The translations under genes and the position numbers were made by a program. A DNA stretch of 64,000 bases from JAFAXA01 sp963777325 (GTDB lineage Bacteria > Pseudomonadota > Alphaproteobacteria > Acetobacterales > Acetobacteraceae): NCBI GenBank assembly GCA_963777325.1, contig CAVZQE010000020.1, forward strand, positions 310,001 to 374,000, read 5' to 3'. Positions 9,581-18,655 of the stretch are shown piece after piece (the stretch's first letter is position 1; each line of letters starts with the position of its first letter). The notes beneath the pieces are model-generated. The model had not been told where the DNA came from. It ran no database searches and saw nothing but the letters and a program-made list of their open reading frames with translations.

Positions 9581-9889
9581 TCAGCCTCTCATCAAGGTCA
9601 CGTCCTCGACCTGGATCGTGCTGCGATTGCGGAAATAGACGACGACGATGGCAAGGCCGATCGCGGCCTCGGCGGCCGCGACCGTCAGCACGAACAAGGC
9701 GAAGACCTGCCCCGCGAGATCGCCGAGCGCCGCCGAGAACGCGACCAGGTTGAGGTTGACGGCAAGCAGGATCAGCTCGATCGACATCAGCATGATGATG
9801 ACGTTCTTGCGGTTCAGGAAGATGCCGAACACGCCGAGGACGAGCAGGATCGCCCCGACCACGAGGTAGTGGGTCAGTCCGACCGCCAT
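9581..9889 (-). CDS. nuoK: NADH-quinone oxidoreductase subunit K
   Basis: Small membrane subunit of complex I, 102 residues with three helices, homologous to MrpC. The two buried glutamates of the proton path are present in MSIELILLAVN and in AAEAAIGLAIVV. The ATG at 9889 shares one base with the nuoJ stop (TGATG) and gives the family length; a GTG one codon upstream is also in frame. The C-terminus ends in RNRSTIQVEDVTLMRG. Confidence 0.96.
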   Translation of the reverse strand: MAVGLTHYLVVGAILLVLGVFGIFLNRKNVIIMLMSIELILLAVNLNLVAFSAALGDLAGQVFALFVLTVAAAEAAIGLAIVVVYFRNRSTIQVEDVTLMRG

Positions 9890-10593
9890 CACCGGTCCTC
9901 CGCCGGCTGGTGGCCGCCGGCATGGGTAATGAGCGGCTCGTCCGATTGCAGGGCGGGCGGCTCCTGGACCTTCGGCCGGTAGAAGTCGCTCACTCCGACG
10001 CCGAGCGGCATCCGGACCAGCTCCAGCGTCTCGCGCACCTCGCGCCCGACCTGCGCGGGAATCGATTGATGCCGCGACGTCTTGCGCTCGCGCAAGGTCA
10101 GCACGATCGCGCCGACCATCGCGACCATCAGCACGAGACCGGCGATCTGAAACAGCAGCACGTAGTCGGTGTAGATCAGCCGTCCCAGCGCCGCCGTGTT
10201 CTGGATGCCGACCGCTTGCGGCGCGAACCGGAGCTGGCTCGCCGCCGGCGCGATCCGCCAGCCGCCCAGCACCAGCACGAGCTCGACGAACAGCACCACG
10301 CCGACGGTCGCGCCGACCGGGAGATAGCGCTGGAAGCCGCCCCGCAGCTCGGCGAAGTTCACGTCAAGCATCATGACGACGAACAGGAACAGAACGGCGA
10401 CCGCGCCGACATAGACGATGACCAGGATCATCGCCAGAAACTCCGCGCCCGCGATCAGGAACAGGGCGGCGGCGTTGAAGAAGGCGAGGATCAGGAACAG
10501 CACGGAATGCACGGGATTGCGGGCGCTGACGACCATGGCCGCCGAGACGAGCAGGATCACCGCGAACACGTAAAAGGCGACGTTGGCTAGCAT
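9889..10593 (-). CDS. nuoJ: NADH-quinone oxidoreductase subunit J
   Basis: Membrane subunit of complex I, 234 residues, with about five helices. The conserved third-helix region AMILVIVYVGAVAVLFLFVVMML, with the family's GAVAVLFLFV core, is clear. The C-terminus is longer than the roughly 200 residues usual in alphaproteobacteria and ends in a polar tail (PPALQSDEPLITHAGGHQPAEDR) that I do not recognise. It overlaps nuoK by one base and follows nuoI after 10 bp. Confidence 0.95.
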   Translation of the reverse strand: MLANVAFYVFAVILLVSAAMVVSARNPVHSVLFLILAFFNAAALFLIAGAEFLAMILVIVYVGAVAVLFLFVVMMLDVNFAELRGGFQRYLPVGATVGVVLFVELVLVLGGWRIAPAASQLRFAPQAVGIQNTAALGRLIYTDYVLLFQIAGLVLMVAMVGAIVLTLRERKTSRHQSIPAQVGREVRETLELVRMPLGVGVSDFYRPKVQEPPALQSDEPLITHAGGHQPAEDR

Positions 10594-10603
10594 CTCGGGG
10601 CGC

Positions 10604-11092
10604 TCACCGGTACGGCGCGTCGAGTTCGAGCCGGCGCGCGAGTTCCGGCTCCCAGCGATCGCCGTTCGAGAGCAGCTTGTCCTTGTTGTACATCAGCTCC
10701 TCGCGGGTCTCGGTCGAGAACTCGAAGTTCGGACCCTCGACGATCGCGTCGACCGGGCACGCCTCCTCGCAGAGGCCGCAATAGATGCATTTCGTCATGT
10801 CGATATCGTAGCGCGTGGTCCGGCGCGACCCGTCCTCGCGCGGCTCGGCCTCGATCGTGATGGCCTGCGCCGGGCAGATCGCCTCGCACAATTTGCAGGC
10901 GATGCACCGCTCCTCGCCGTTCGGATAGCGCCGCAGGGCGTGCTCGCCCTTGAAGCGCGGGCTGAGCGGACCTTTCTCGTACGGGTAGTTGATCGTCGCC
11001 TTGGGCTTGAAGAGGTAGCGAAGCGTCGTCGCCATGCCGGCGACGATCTCGCCGAGCAGCAGGCTACGGGCCGTACGGTCCACAAACGCCAT
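10604..11092 (-). CDS. nuoI: NADH-quinone oxidoreductase subunit I
   Basis: Ferredoxin-like subunit of the connecting arm of complex I, 162 residues, carrying the two [4Fe-4S] clusters N6a and N6b. Both CxxCxxCxxxCP motifs are intact: Cys63, 66, 69, 73 and Cys102, 105, 108, 112. The amphipathic N-terminus (ARSLLLGEIVAGMATTLRYL) packs against the membrane arm. The gene starts 3 bp after the nuoH stop and has the length usual for the family. Confidence 0.97.
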   Translation of the reverse strand: MAFVDRTARSLLLGEIVAGMATTLRYLFKPKATINYPYEKGPLSPRFKGEHALRRYPNGEERCIACKLCEAICPAQAITIEAEPREDGSRRTTRYDIDMTKCIYCGLCEEACPVDAIVEGPNFEFSTETREELMYNKDKLLSNGDRWEPELARRLELDAPYR

Positions 11093-11095
11093 CGG

Positions 11096-12106
11096 TCAGG
11101 TTCCAGCAACAGTTGGCAGCCAGCCGAACGCGACCAGCGCGCCGGCCGTGAGCACGAGATAGATCAGGGAGAACGGCAGGAACACCTTCCAGCCGAGACG
11201 CATCAGCTGGTCGTAGCGGTATCTCGGAAACGTCCCGCGCACCCAGATGAACACGAACATGCAGAAGCAGACTTTGAGGATGAACCAGAACGGCCCGAGA
11301 TTGGGCAGGCCGAATGGACCGAGCCAGCCGCCCAGGAACAAGATGGTCGTCATCGCGCTCATCAGGAACATGTTCGCGTATTCGCCGAGGAAGAACAGCG
11401 CGAACGACATGGCGCTGTATTCGACGAAGAAGCCGGCCACGATCTCGCTCTCGCCTTCCGCCAGATCGAACGGCGAACGGTTCGTCTCCGCGAGCGTCGA
11501 GATGAAGAAGATGATGAACATCGGAAACAGCGGGATGCAGAACCACAGCCGGGTCTGCGCCAGCACGATGTCGTTCAGGTTCAGGCTGCCGACGCAGATC
11601 AGCACGGTCACGATCACGAAGCCCATCGAGACTTCGTAGCTCACCATCTGCGCGGCCGACCTGAGCGCGCCCATGAACGCGTATTTCGAGTTGCTCGCCC
11701 AGCCGGCGATGATGATGCCGTAGACGCCGAGGGAGCTGATGGCGAACAGATAGAGGATGCCGACATTAATGTCCGCGATCGCCCAGCCGTCGCTTACCGG
11801 GATCACCGCCCAGGCCATCATCGCGAGCGAGAAGGTGAGCATCGGCGCCATCAGGAACAGGATGCGATTCGATCCCGAAGGGATGACCGTCTCCTTCATC
11901 AGCATCTTCAGCGCGTCCGCGAAGGGCTGCAGCAGCCCGAACGGCCCGACGACATTCGGCCCTTTGCGGAGCTGGATCGCGGCCAGCACCTTGCGCTCGG
12001 CATAGGTCGCGTAGGCGACGGCGAGCAGCAGCGGCACGAGCAGCGCCAGCGCTTCCAGGAAGGTCAGGATGACGTAGCCGCCGGTCGTCGCGAAGAAGGC
12101 GTTCAT
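11096..12106 (-). CDS. nuoH: NADH-quinone oxidoreductase subunit H
   Basis: Complex I subunit of 336 residues and eight helices that forms much of the quinone chamber at the membrane/peripheral-arm interface. Visible family blocks are ERKVLAAIQLRKGPNVVGPFG, read in two parts, then LLQPFADALKMLMKE and the acidic loop ETNRSPFDLAEGESEIVAGF. All are well conserved. It starts 4 bp after the nuoG stop and ends 3 bp before nuoI. Confidence 0.97.
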   Translation of the reverse strand: MNAFFATTGGYVILTFLEALALLVPLLLAVAYATYAERKVLAAIQLRKGPNVVGPFGLLQPFADALKMLMKETVIPSGSNRILFLMAPMLTFSLAMMAWAVIPVSDGWAIADINVGILYLFAISSLGVYGIIIAGWASNSKYAFMGALRSAAQMVSYEVSMGFVIVTVLICVGSLNLNDIVLAQTRLWFCIPLFPMFIIFFISTLAETNRSPFDLAEGESEIVAGFFVEYSAMSFALFFLGEYANMFLMSAMTTILFLGGWLGPFGLPNLGPFWFILKVCFCMFVFIWVRGTFPRYRYDQLMRLGWKVFLPFSLIYLVLTAGALVAFGWLPTVAGT

Positions 12107-12110
12107 GATG

Positions 12111-14165
12111 CTACTCCGCCGCCTGCAACAGGGGCGTCGACGCGAATGTCGCGGTGCACTCCGCCATCGTGAGGCTGGCGCGGCTGATCGGGTCCGTCTG
12201 GTAGTAGTTCAGGATCGCCGTCCCGAACGGCCCCGACGCACGCCGGGCGCCGCCCGCGCCGGGTGGTCCGGCCTGGTCCGACGCGCCGAATCGCGGCAGG
12301 AAATTCAGCCGCTCGAACACCGGATTGACCTCGGCCAGCCGCGCGCGCACGCCCGCGAGATCGTCATAGGGAAGCCGCTTGCCGACGATGTCGCCGAAGG
12401 CGCGGATGATCGTCCAATCCTCGCGCGCCTCGCCCGGCGGATAGACGGCCCGCAACCCGCGCTGCACCCGGCCCTCGGTGTTCACGTACGTGCCGCTCTT
12501 TTCGGTATACGCCGCGCCCGGCAGGATCACATCGGCCCGCGACGCGCCGCGGTCGCCGTGATGGCCCTGATAGATCACGAACGTCCTGGGCCCGATGCGC
12601 GCGGGGTCGAACTCGTCCGCCCCGAGCAGCCAGAGCACGTCCACGCCGCCCTCCAGCATGCCGGCGATGTCGCGCCCGCCCTCTCCCGGCAGGAAGCCGA
12701 GATCGAGCGCGCCGACCCTCGCCGCCGCCGTGTGCAGCACGTTGAACCCGTGCCACTCGCCCGTCAGCGCCCCGATCGCGCCCGCGAGCTCCCAGACGGA
12801 CGCGAGCACGCCGGGCTTGCGGAGAGCCGCCTGTCCGACGATCACCATCGGCGCCTTGGCGTCGGCGAGGATCTTGCCGAACCCGCCCGACGGGTCGCGC
12901 AGCGAGCCGAGCGCACCCGCGTCGCGGCCGAGATGCTCGGCGTCGTAGGTCAGCTCGGCGGCCTCGCCGACCACGCCGACGGGCAGCTTGCCGTTCAGCC
13001 AGCGCTTGCGGATGCGCGCGTTGATGACCGGGGCCTCGCGTCTCGGATTGCTGCCGACGATCAGCAGCGCGTCCGCCTCGTCGATGCCCGCGATCGAGCT
13101 GTTGAAGCAGTAGAAGTCGCGCCGCCCGGCACTCAGCAGCGCGCCGTCCTGGCGGCAATCGAGATTGGCGGAGCCGAGCGCCGCCATCAGATCCTTGAGC
13201 GCGACCATGCTTTCCGCGTCGCAGAGATCGCCCGCAATCGCGCCGATGCGCTCGCCCGCCACGCCCCGCAGCCGCTCGGCGACCGCCGTGAACGCGTCGG
13301 CCCACGTCGCCTGGACGAGCCGTCCGTCGCGCTTGACCCACGGCCGGTCCAGCCGGCGGCGCTTGAGGCCGTCCATCGAGAACCGGCCCTTGTCGCCGAT
13401 CCACTCCTCGTTCACCTCCTCGTTCAGCCGGGGCAGGATGCGCAGCACCTCCGGCCCGCGCGAGTCGATGCGGATATTGGTGCCGACCGCGTCCAGCACG
13501 TCGACGCTGTCCGTCTTCTTCAGCTCCCACGGCCTGGCCACGAACGCGTACGGCTTCGAGGTCAGCGCGCCGACGGGGCAGAGATCGATGATGTTGCCGG
13601 ACAGCTCCGAGCCGAGCGCGCGCTCGACATAGGTGCCGACCTCCATGCTCTCGCCGCGCGACGTCGCGCCGAGTTCGGGCACGCCCGCGACCTCGGTGAT
13701 GAAGCGGATGCAGCGCGTGCAGTGGATGCAGCGCGTCATCACCGTCTTGACCAGCGGGCCGAGATTCTTGTCCTTCACCGCGCGCTTGTTCTCTTCGTAG
13801 CGCGAGTGGTCCATGCCGTAGCCCAGCGCCTGGTCTTGCAGGTCGCACTCGCCGCCCTGGTCGCAGATCGGGCAATCGAGCGGGTGATTGATGAGCAGGA
13901 ACTCCATCACGCCGCGACGGCCGTTGCGCACCATCGGCGTGTCGGTCTTGACCACCATGTTGTCGGCGACCGGGAACGCGCAGGACGCGACCGGCTTGGG
14001 CGCCTTCTCGATCTCGACGAGGCACATGCGGCAGTTGCCCGCGATCGACAGGCGCTCGTGATAGCAGAAGCGCGGGATCTCCTTGCCGGCCAGCTCGCAA
14101 GCCTGCAGCACGGTCGACCCGTTCGGAACCTCGACGACGATGCCGTCCACGGTGACTTTCGCCAT
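12111..14165 (-). CDS. nuoG: NADH-quinone oxidoreductase subunit G
   Basis: Iron-sulfur subunit of the NADH-oxidising arm, 684 residues. The N-terminal domain has the [2Fe-2S] ligands Cys34, Cys45, Cys48 and Cys62. It is followed by the 4Fe-4S-type ligand groups in CPICDQGGECDLQDQALGYG and CIHCTRCIRF. The C-terminal two thirds is the molybdopterin-oxidoreductase-like fold without cofactor. The length is typical for alphaproteobacteria. The stop is 4 bp before nuoH and the start is 4 bp after nuoF. Confidence 0.97.
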   Translation of the reverse strand: MAKVTVDGIVVEVPNGSTVLQACELAGKEIPRFCYHERLSIAGNCRMCLVEIEKAPKPVASCAFPVADNMVVKTDTPMVRNGRRGVMEFLLINHPLDCPICDQGGECDLQDQALGYGMDHSRYEENKRAVKDKNLGPLVKTVMTRCIHCTRCIRFITEVAGVPELGATSRGESMEVGTYVERALGSELSGNIIDLCPVGALTSKPYAFVARPWELKKTDSVDVLDAVGTNIRIDSRGPEVLRILPRLNEEVNEEWIGDKGRFSMDGLKRRRLDRPWVKRDGRLVQATWADAFTAVAERLRGVAGERIGAIAGDLCDAESMVALKDLMAALGSANLDCRQDGALLSAGRRDFYCFNSSIAGIDEADALLIVGSNPRREAPVINARIRKRWLNGKLPVGVVGEAAELTYDAEHLGRDAGALGSLRDPSGGFGKILADAKAPMVIVGQAALRKPGVLASVWELAGAIGALTGEWHGFNVLHTAAARVGALDLGFLPGEGGRDIAGMLEGGVDVLWLLGADEFDPARIGPRTFVIYQGHHGDRGASRADVILPGAAYTEKSGTYVNTEGRVQRGLRAVYPPGEAREDWTIIRAFGDIVGKRLPYDDLAGVRARLAEVNPVFERLNFLPRFGASDQAGPPGAGGARRASGPFGTAILNYYQTDPISRASLTMAECTATFASTPLLQAAE

Positions 14166-14169
14166 GATC

Positions 14170-15486
14170 CTACTCCGCCGCGAGAGGGAGCGAGCCCGGC
14201 AGGACCGGGACCCCGGTGCGGGCCTTGTACGCGGCGATCCGCGCCTCCATCTCCGGACGGAAATGCCGGATCAGGCCCTGGATCGGCCAGGCCGCGGCGT
14301 CGCCCAGCGCGCAGATCGTGTGGCCCTCCACCTGCCTCGTCACCTGTTCCAGCACGTCGATCTCTTCCGGCTCGGCGCGCCCCTGTATCATGCGACCCAT
14401 CACGCGCATCATCCAGCCGGTGCCTTCGCGGCAGGGCGTGCATTGGCCGCAGCTCTCGTGCTTGTAGAATTTCGCGAGCCGCCAGATCGCGCGCACGATG
14501 TCGGTCGATCGGTCCATGACGATCACCGCCGCGGTGCCGAGGCCGCTCTTCACGTCGCGCAGGCTGTCGAAATCCATCAATACCGTGTCGCAGATGCTCT
14601 TCGGCAGCAGCGGCACCGACGAGCCGCCCGGAATGACCGCGAGCAGATTGTCCCAGCCGCCGCGCACGCCGCCCGCATAGGCGTCGATCAGCTCGCGCAG
14701 GGGAATGCCGAGCTCCTCCTCGACATTGCACGGCTTGTTCACGTGGCCCGAGATGCAGAACAGCTTGGTGCCGGCGTTCTTCGGGCGGCCGAGCGCCGAG
14801 AACCAGGAGGCGCCGCGCCGCATGATGGTCGGCGTGACCGCGATGCTCTCCACGTTGTTGACCGTGGTCGGGCAGCCATACAGCCCGACCGCCGCCGGGA
14901 ATGGCGGCTTCAGGCGCGGCATGCCCTTCTTGCCTTCGAGGCTTTCGAGCAGCGCCGTCTCCTCGCCGCAGATATAGGCGCCGGCGCCGCGATGCACATA
15001 GAGATCGAAATCCCACCCCGACCCGCAGGCGTTCTTCCCGATCAGCCCCGCTTCGTACGCCTCGTCGATCGCCCGCTGCAGCGCAACCGCCTCATTATAG
15101 AACTCGCCCCTTATGTAGATGTAGCTGGCGTGCGCGCCCATCGCGAACGACGCGAGCAAGCAACCCTCGATCAGCTTGTGCGGATCGTGACGCATAATGT
15201 CGCGATCCTTGCACGTCCCCGGCTCGCTCTCGTCGGCGTTGACGACGAGGTAGCAAGGCCGTCCGTCCGATTGCTTCGGCATGAAGGACCACTTCATGCC
15301 GGTCGGAAAACCCGCGCCGCCACGGCCGCGCAGGCCCGAGGCCTTGATCTCGTCGACGATCGCATCCCGCCCGCGCGCGAGCAGCGCCGCCGTGTCGTCC
15401 CAGTCGCCCCGCGCGCGCGCGCCCGCGAGGAACGGGTCGTGCTGGCCGTAGAGGTTGGTGAAGATCCGGTCCTGGTCCGCGAGCAT
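14170..15486 (-). CDS. nuoF: NADH-quinone oxidoreductase subunit F
   Basis: NADH- and FMN-binding subunit of complex I, 438 residues; it takes hydride from NADH and passes electrons to the N3 cluster. The glycine-rich nucleotide site is GLRGRGGAGFPTGMKW. The FMN site includes NADESEPGTCKDR, and the [4Fe-4S] motif is ESCGQCTPCREG. I chose the ATG at 15486 (MLADQDRIFTNLYG), which follows the nuoE stop by 4 bp; the frame opens 11 codons earlier but that would overlap nuoE. Confidence 0.97.
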   Translation of the reverse strand: MLADQDRIFTNLYGQHDPFLAGARARGDWDDTAALLARGRDAIVDEIKASGLRGRGGAGFPTGMKWSFMPKQSDGRPCYLVVNADESEPGTCKDRDIMRHDPHKLIEGCLLASFAMGAHASYIYIRGEFYNEAVALQRAIDEAYEAGLIGKNACGSGWDFDLYVHRGAGAYICGEETALLESLEGKKGMPRLKPPFPAAVGLYGCPTTVNNVESIAVTPTIMRRGASWFSALGRPKNAGTKLFCISGHVNKPCNVEEELGIPLRELIDAYAGGVRGGWDNLLAVIPGGSSVPLLPKSICDTVLMDFDSLRDVKSGLGTAAVIVMDRSTDIVRAIWRLAKFYKHESCGQCTPCREGTGWMMRVMGRMIQGRAEPEEIDVLEQVTRQVEGHTICALGDAAAWPIQGLIRHFRPEMEARIAAYKARTGVPVLPGSLPLAAE

Positions 15487-15490
15487 TGCT

Positions 15491-16165
15491 TCAGGCCTCC
15501 CGGGGCGGCTGCACCGCATCCGGCGCGGGCGGCCCCAGATCGTGCAGCGTGGTCAGGGTCGTCGGCCCCCCTTCGGGGGCCGAGGTCTGGCGGCCGGTGA
15601 CGGAGCCTGGCCGGGGCGGGGCGTCCCGCCGCAGCGCCTCGATCAGCGCAGCCGCGCTGTCCGCGTCCACATCCTCGTAAAAGTCGTCGTTCACCTGCAG
15701 GATCGGCGCGTTCACGCACGCTCCCAGGCACTCCACTTCGGTCATGGTGAACAGCCCGTCCGCGCTCGTCTCGCCGAAGTCACCGATGCCGGTCGCGCGC
15801 TTGCACGCCTCGACGACCTCGTCCGATCCGCGCAGCCAGCACGGCGTCGTCGTGCAGACCTGCAGATGCCATTTGCCGATCGGGCGCGTGTTGAACATGA
15901 GGTAGAAGGTCGCGACCTCGTACACACGGATCGCCGGCATTCCGAGCCGGTGCGCCACCGCGTCCATCGCGGCCACCGGCACCCAGGCGCTGCCGGTCTG
16001 CCGCCGCACCTGGTTCTGCACGATATACAGCAGCGGAATGACGCCGCTCGCCTGCTTGCCCGGCGGATACTTGGCGACCACCGCGTCGATCGCGGCGTTG
16101 CTGTCCGCGTCGAAGCTGAAGCTGTCCCGCTCTACGACGCCGCTCGTGAGATGGATCTCGGCCAT
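15491..16165 (-). CDS. nuoE: NADH-quinone oxidoreductase subunit E
   Basis: Thioredoxin-fold [2Fe-2S] subunit (cluster N1a) partnering NuoF, 224 residues. The four ligands are Cys104, Cys109, Cys146 and Cys150 in VCTTTPCWLRG and VECLGACVNAP. The ATG at 16165 (MAEIHLTSGVVERDSF) is 2 bp after nuoD; the upstream continuation to 16522 is a shadow of nuoD. After the conserved domain there is a proline- and threonine-rich tail of about 45 residues (PPRPGSVTGRQTSAPEGG and so on), probably unstructured. Confidence 0.95.
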   Translation of the reverse strand: MAEIHLTSGVVERDSFSFDADSNAAIDAVVAKYPPGKQASGVIPLLYIVQNQVRRQTGSAWVPVAAMDAVAHRLGMPAIRVYEVATFYLMFNTRPIGKWHLQVCTTTPCWLRGSDEVVEACKRATGIGDFGETSADGLFTMTEVECLGACVNAPILQVNDDFYEDVDADSAAALIEALRRDAPPRPGSVTGRQTSAPEGGPTTLTTLHDLGPPAPDAVQPPREA

Positions 16166-16167
16166 GA

Positions 16168-17406
16168 CTACCTGTCGATCTCGCCGAACACGACGTCGAC
16201 CGAACCGATGATCGCAACCGTGTCCGCCAGCATGTGTCTCTTCGCCAAAAAGTCGATCGCCTGCAGGAACGCGAAGCCGGTCGAGCGGATCTTGCAGCGA
16301 TACGGCCGGTTCGTTCCGTCCGCCACGAGATAGACGCCGAATTCCCCCTTTGGGCTTTCGGTCGCCGTGTAGGTCGCGCCGGCCGGGACGTGGAACCCTT
16401 CCGTGTACAGCTTGAAATGATGGATCAGCGCCTCCATCGAGCGCTTCATCTCGGCGCGGCGCGGCGGCGTGAACTTGCGGTCGAGCGTCTTGACCGGGCC
16501 GGGCTTCATCTTCGCGAGGCACTGGCGGATGATGCCGACGCTCTCCCGCATTTCGGCGAGCCGCACGAGGTAGCGGTCATAGCAGTCGCCGTTGCGCCCC
16601 ACGGGCACGTTGAACTCGACCTCGCCATACTTGTCATAGGGCTGGGTGCGCCGCAGATCCCAGGCGACGCCGCTCGCCCGCAGACAGGGGCCGGTGAAGC
16701 CCCAGGCCAGAGCGTCCTGGGCGCCGATCACGCCGATATCGACCGTGCGCTGCCGCCAGATACGGTTGGTGGTCAGCAGCGCCTCGAGATCGTCGATGAA
16801 CTTGAGGAACGGCCCGGTCCAGGCGGCGATGCGCTCCTCGAGCCCGGCCGGCAGATCCCGATTGACGCCGCCCGGCCGGTAGTAGTTGGCGTGCAGCCGC
16901 GCGCCGGACGCCGCCTCGTAGAACTCCATCAACTTCTCGCGTTCCTCGAAGCCCCAGAGCGGCGGGGTGATCGCACCGACGTCGAGCGCGTACGTCGTGA
17001 GGTTCAGGAGGTGATTGAGGATGCGGGTGATCTCGGCGAACAGCGTGCGTATCCATTGCGCGCGCTCCGGCGCCTCGATCTGGACCAGCTTCTCGATCGC
17101 GAGCACGTAGCTGTGCTCCTGACACATCGGCGAGACGTAATCGAGCCGGTCGAAATACGGCACCGACTGGATGTACGTGCGGTACTCCATCAGCTTCTCG
17201 GTGCCGCGATGCAGCAGACCGATATGCGGATCGGCCCGCTCGACCACCTCGCCGTCCATCTCCAGGATCAGCCGCAGCACACCGTGCGCGGCCGGATGCT
17301 GCGGGCCGAAATTGATGGAGTGGCTGTCGATCTCGACCATGTGCTTGCCGGCGGCCGAACCGCCGGGCGGCTCGCGGCCAGGCTCGGTGACGATGGTTTC
17401 AGACAT
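16168..17406 (-). CDS. nuoD: NADH-quinone oxidoreductase subunit D
   Basis: 49-kDa subunit of complex I, 412 residues, related to the large subunit of NiFe hydrogenases; with NuoB it forms the quinone-reduction site. The signature NFGPQHPAAHGVLRLILEMDGE and the following HIGLLHRGTEKL are intact, and the C-terminus ends in the conserved GSVDVVFGEIDR. The product carries about 22 residues before the conserved HSINFGPQHP, a modest N-terminal extension (EPGREPPGGSAAGK). It starts 5 bp after nuoC. Confidence 0.97.
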   Translation of the reverse strand: MSETIVTEPGREPPGGSAAGKHMVEIDSHSINFGPQHPAAHGVLRLILEMDGEVVERADPHIGLLHRGTEKLMEYRTYIQSVPYFDRLDYVSPMCQEHSYVLAIEKLVQIEAPERAQWIRTLFAEITRILNHLLNLTTYALDVGAITPPLWGFEEREKLMEFYEAASGARLHANYYRPGGVNRDLPAGLEERIAAWTGPFLKFIDDLEALLTTNRIWRQRTVDIGVIGAQDALAWGFTGPCLRASGVAWDLRRTQPYDKYGEVEFNVPVGRNGDCYDRYLVRLAEMRESVGIIRQCLAKMKPGPVKTLDRKFTPPRRAEMKRSMEALIHHFKLYTEGFHVPAGATYTATESPKGEFGVYLVADGTNRPYRCKIRSTGFAFLQAIDFLAKRHMLADTVAIIGSVDVVFGEIDR

Positions 17407-17411
17407 GCGGA

Positions 17412-18086
17412 TCAGCCCTTCGGAGGCGACGGAGGCGGCAGTGGCGGCGGCGAGGACGGCGGCGGCAGGTGCCGCTCGACATGCACCTTCTCGTCGCCCG
17501 GAAGCGTTGTCACGCCCTCCCAGGGCGAGAGGAAATCAAAGTTCCGCCAATCCTGGGTCAGGCGGACCGGCTCGTACACGACCGCTTTCCGATCTTCGTC
17601 GTAGCGCACCTCGACGTAGCCCGTGAGCGGGAAATCCTTGCGCAGCGGATGCCCGTCGAACCCGTAATCCGTCAGGATGCGGCGCAGATCCGGCTGTCCC
17701 GAGAACACGATCCCGAACAGATCCCATGCCTCCCGCTCCCACCAGGTCGCGGCGGGCCAAATCGTCCAGACGGACGGCACCGGAGTCGCCTCGTCCGTGG
17801 TGACGATGACGCGCACGCGCTGGTTCAGCGAAACCGAAAGCAGATTGTAGACGACCTCGAACCGCTCCTCCCGCTCCGGCCAGTCGACGCCGCAGATGTC
17901 CATCATCTGCTCGAAGCGGAAGCGCGGGTCGTCGCGCAGGATCGTCATGATCTCGACGACGCCGTCGGCGCGCGCATAGGCGACGACTTCGTCGAACTCG
18001 AGGCGCGTGGACCGCACGCCTGGAATGCTGGCGACCGCCTCCGCCAGCGCGCCCAGCTTGCCCGCCGGGATCAGCGCGTCAGCCAC
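17412..18086 (-). CDS. nuoC: NADH-quinone oxidoreductase subunit C
   Basis: 30-kDa peripheral subunit of complex I, 224 residues. The family signature ERELYDMFGI-like block reads EREAWDLFGIVFSGQPDLRR, followed by RKDFPLTGYVEVRYD. There is no suitable ATG; the GTG at 18086 (VADALIPAGKL) overlaps the nuoB stop by 8 bp and gives the right N-terminus. The C-terminus ends in a low-complexity tail, HLPPPSSPPPLPPPSPPKG, encoded by a run of near-repeated GGC/GGA triplets (17413-17466), which is not a family feature. Confidence 0.95.
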   Translation of the reverse strand: MADALIPAGKLGALAEAVASIPGVRSTRLEFDEVVAYARADGVVEIMTILRDDPRFRFEQMMDICGVDWPEREERFEVVYNLLSVSLNQRVRVIVTTDEATPVPSVWTIWPAATWWEREAWDLFGIVFSGQPDLRRILTDYGFDGHPLRKDFPLTGYVEVRYDEDRKAVVYEPVRLTQDWRNFDFLSPWEGVTTLPGDEKVHVERHLPPPSSPPPLPPPSPPKG

Positions 18087-18651
18087 GAAGTATGGTCCCC
18101 GTCCGCCGGATCTTTTTCTGGAGTTGCATGATGCCGTAGACGAGCGCCTCGGCCGTCGGCGGACAGCCGGGCACATAGACGTCGACCGGCACCACGCGGT
18201 CGCAGCCCCGCACTACCGAGTAGGAGAAGTGATAGTAGCCGCCGCCATTGGCGCAGCTTCCCATGCTGATGACCCAGCGCGGCTCGGGCATCTGGTCGTA
18301 GACCTTGCGCAGCGCCGGGGCCATTTTGTTGGTGAGAGTGCCGGCCACGATCATCACGTCGCTCTGGCGAGGGCTCGCGCGCGGGATGACACCGAACCGG
18401 TCGAGGTCGTAGCGCGGCATGTAGGCGTGGATCATCTCGACGGCGCAGCAGGCGAGGCCGAACGTCATCGGCCAGAGGCTGCCCGTGCGCGCCCAGTTCA
18501 CGACCTTGTCGAGATTGGCGACGACGAACCCCTTGTCGGTGATCTCGCCCGTAATGCCGCGCACGACCGCGTCCTGCTCGGGGCCGGGAGCAAGCGCTTC
18601 GCGGTTCCAGGCTACGGCTTGAGGCGAAGCCTCGACCGTGGTGGTGCTCAT
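18079..18651 (-). CDS. nuoB: NADH-quinone oxidoreductase subunit B
   Basis: 20-kDa subunit holding the terminal cluster N2 that reduces quinone; 190 residues. The unusual tandem-cysteine ligand set is complete: Cys68-Cys69, Cys133 and Cys163 (in VYVPGCPPTAEAL). The ATG at 18649-18651 has GGGAG about 8 bp upstream. This Shine-Dalgarno-like sequence is itself the last of five tandem 14-bp units separating nuoA from nuoB. The gene overlaps nuoC by 8 bp. Confidence 0.97.
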   Translation of the reverse strand: MSTTTVEASPQAVAWNREALAPGPEQDAVVRGITGEITDKGFVVANLDKVVNWARTGSLWPMTFGLACCAVEMIHAYMPRYDLDRFGVIPRASPRQSDVMIVAGTLTNKMAPALRKVYDQMPEPRWVISMGSCANGGGYYHFSYSVVRGCDRVVPVDVYVPGCPPTAEALVYGIMQLQKKIRRTGTILRG

Positions 18652-18655
18652 GCCT

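Noticed and set aside
7547..9982. Plus-strand open frame of 811 codons opposite nuoL and nuoK
   Set aside because: Antisense shadow; translation is dominated by R, D, H, E with no domain, while nuoL and nuoK are unmistakable on the other strand.
12105..14519. Plus-strand open frame of 804 codons opposite nuoG
   Set aside because: Same kind of GC-driven shadow; no recognisable domain and it crosses the nuoG-nuoF boundary.
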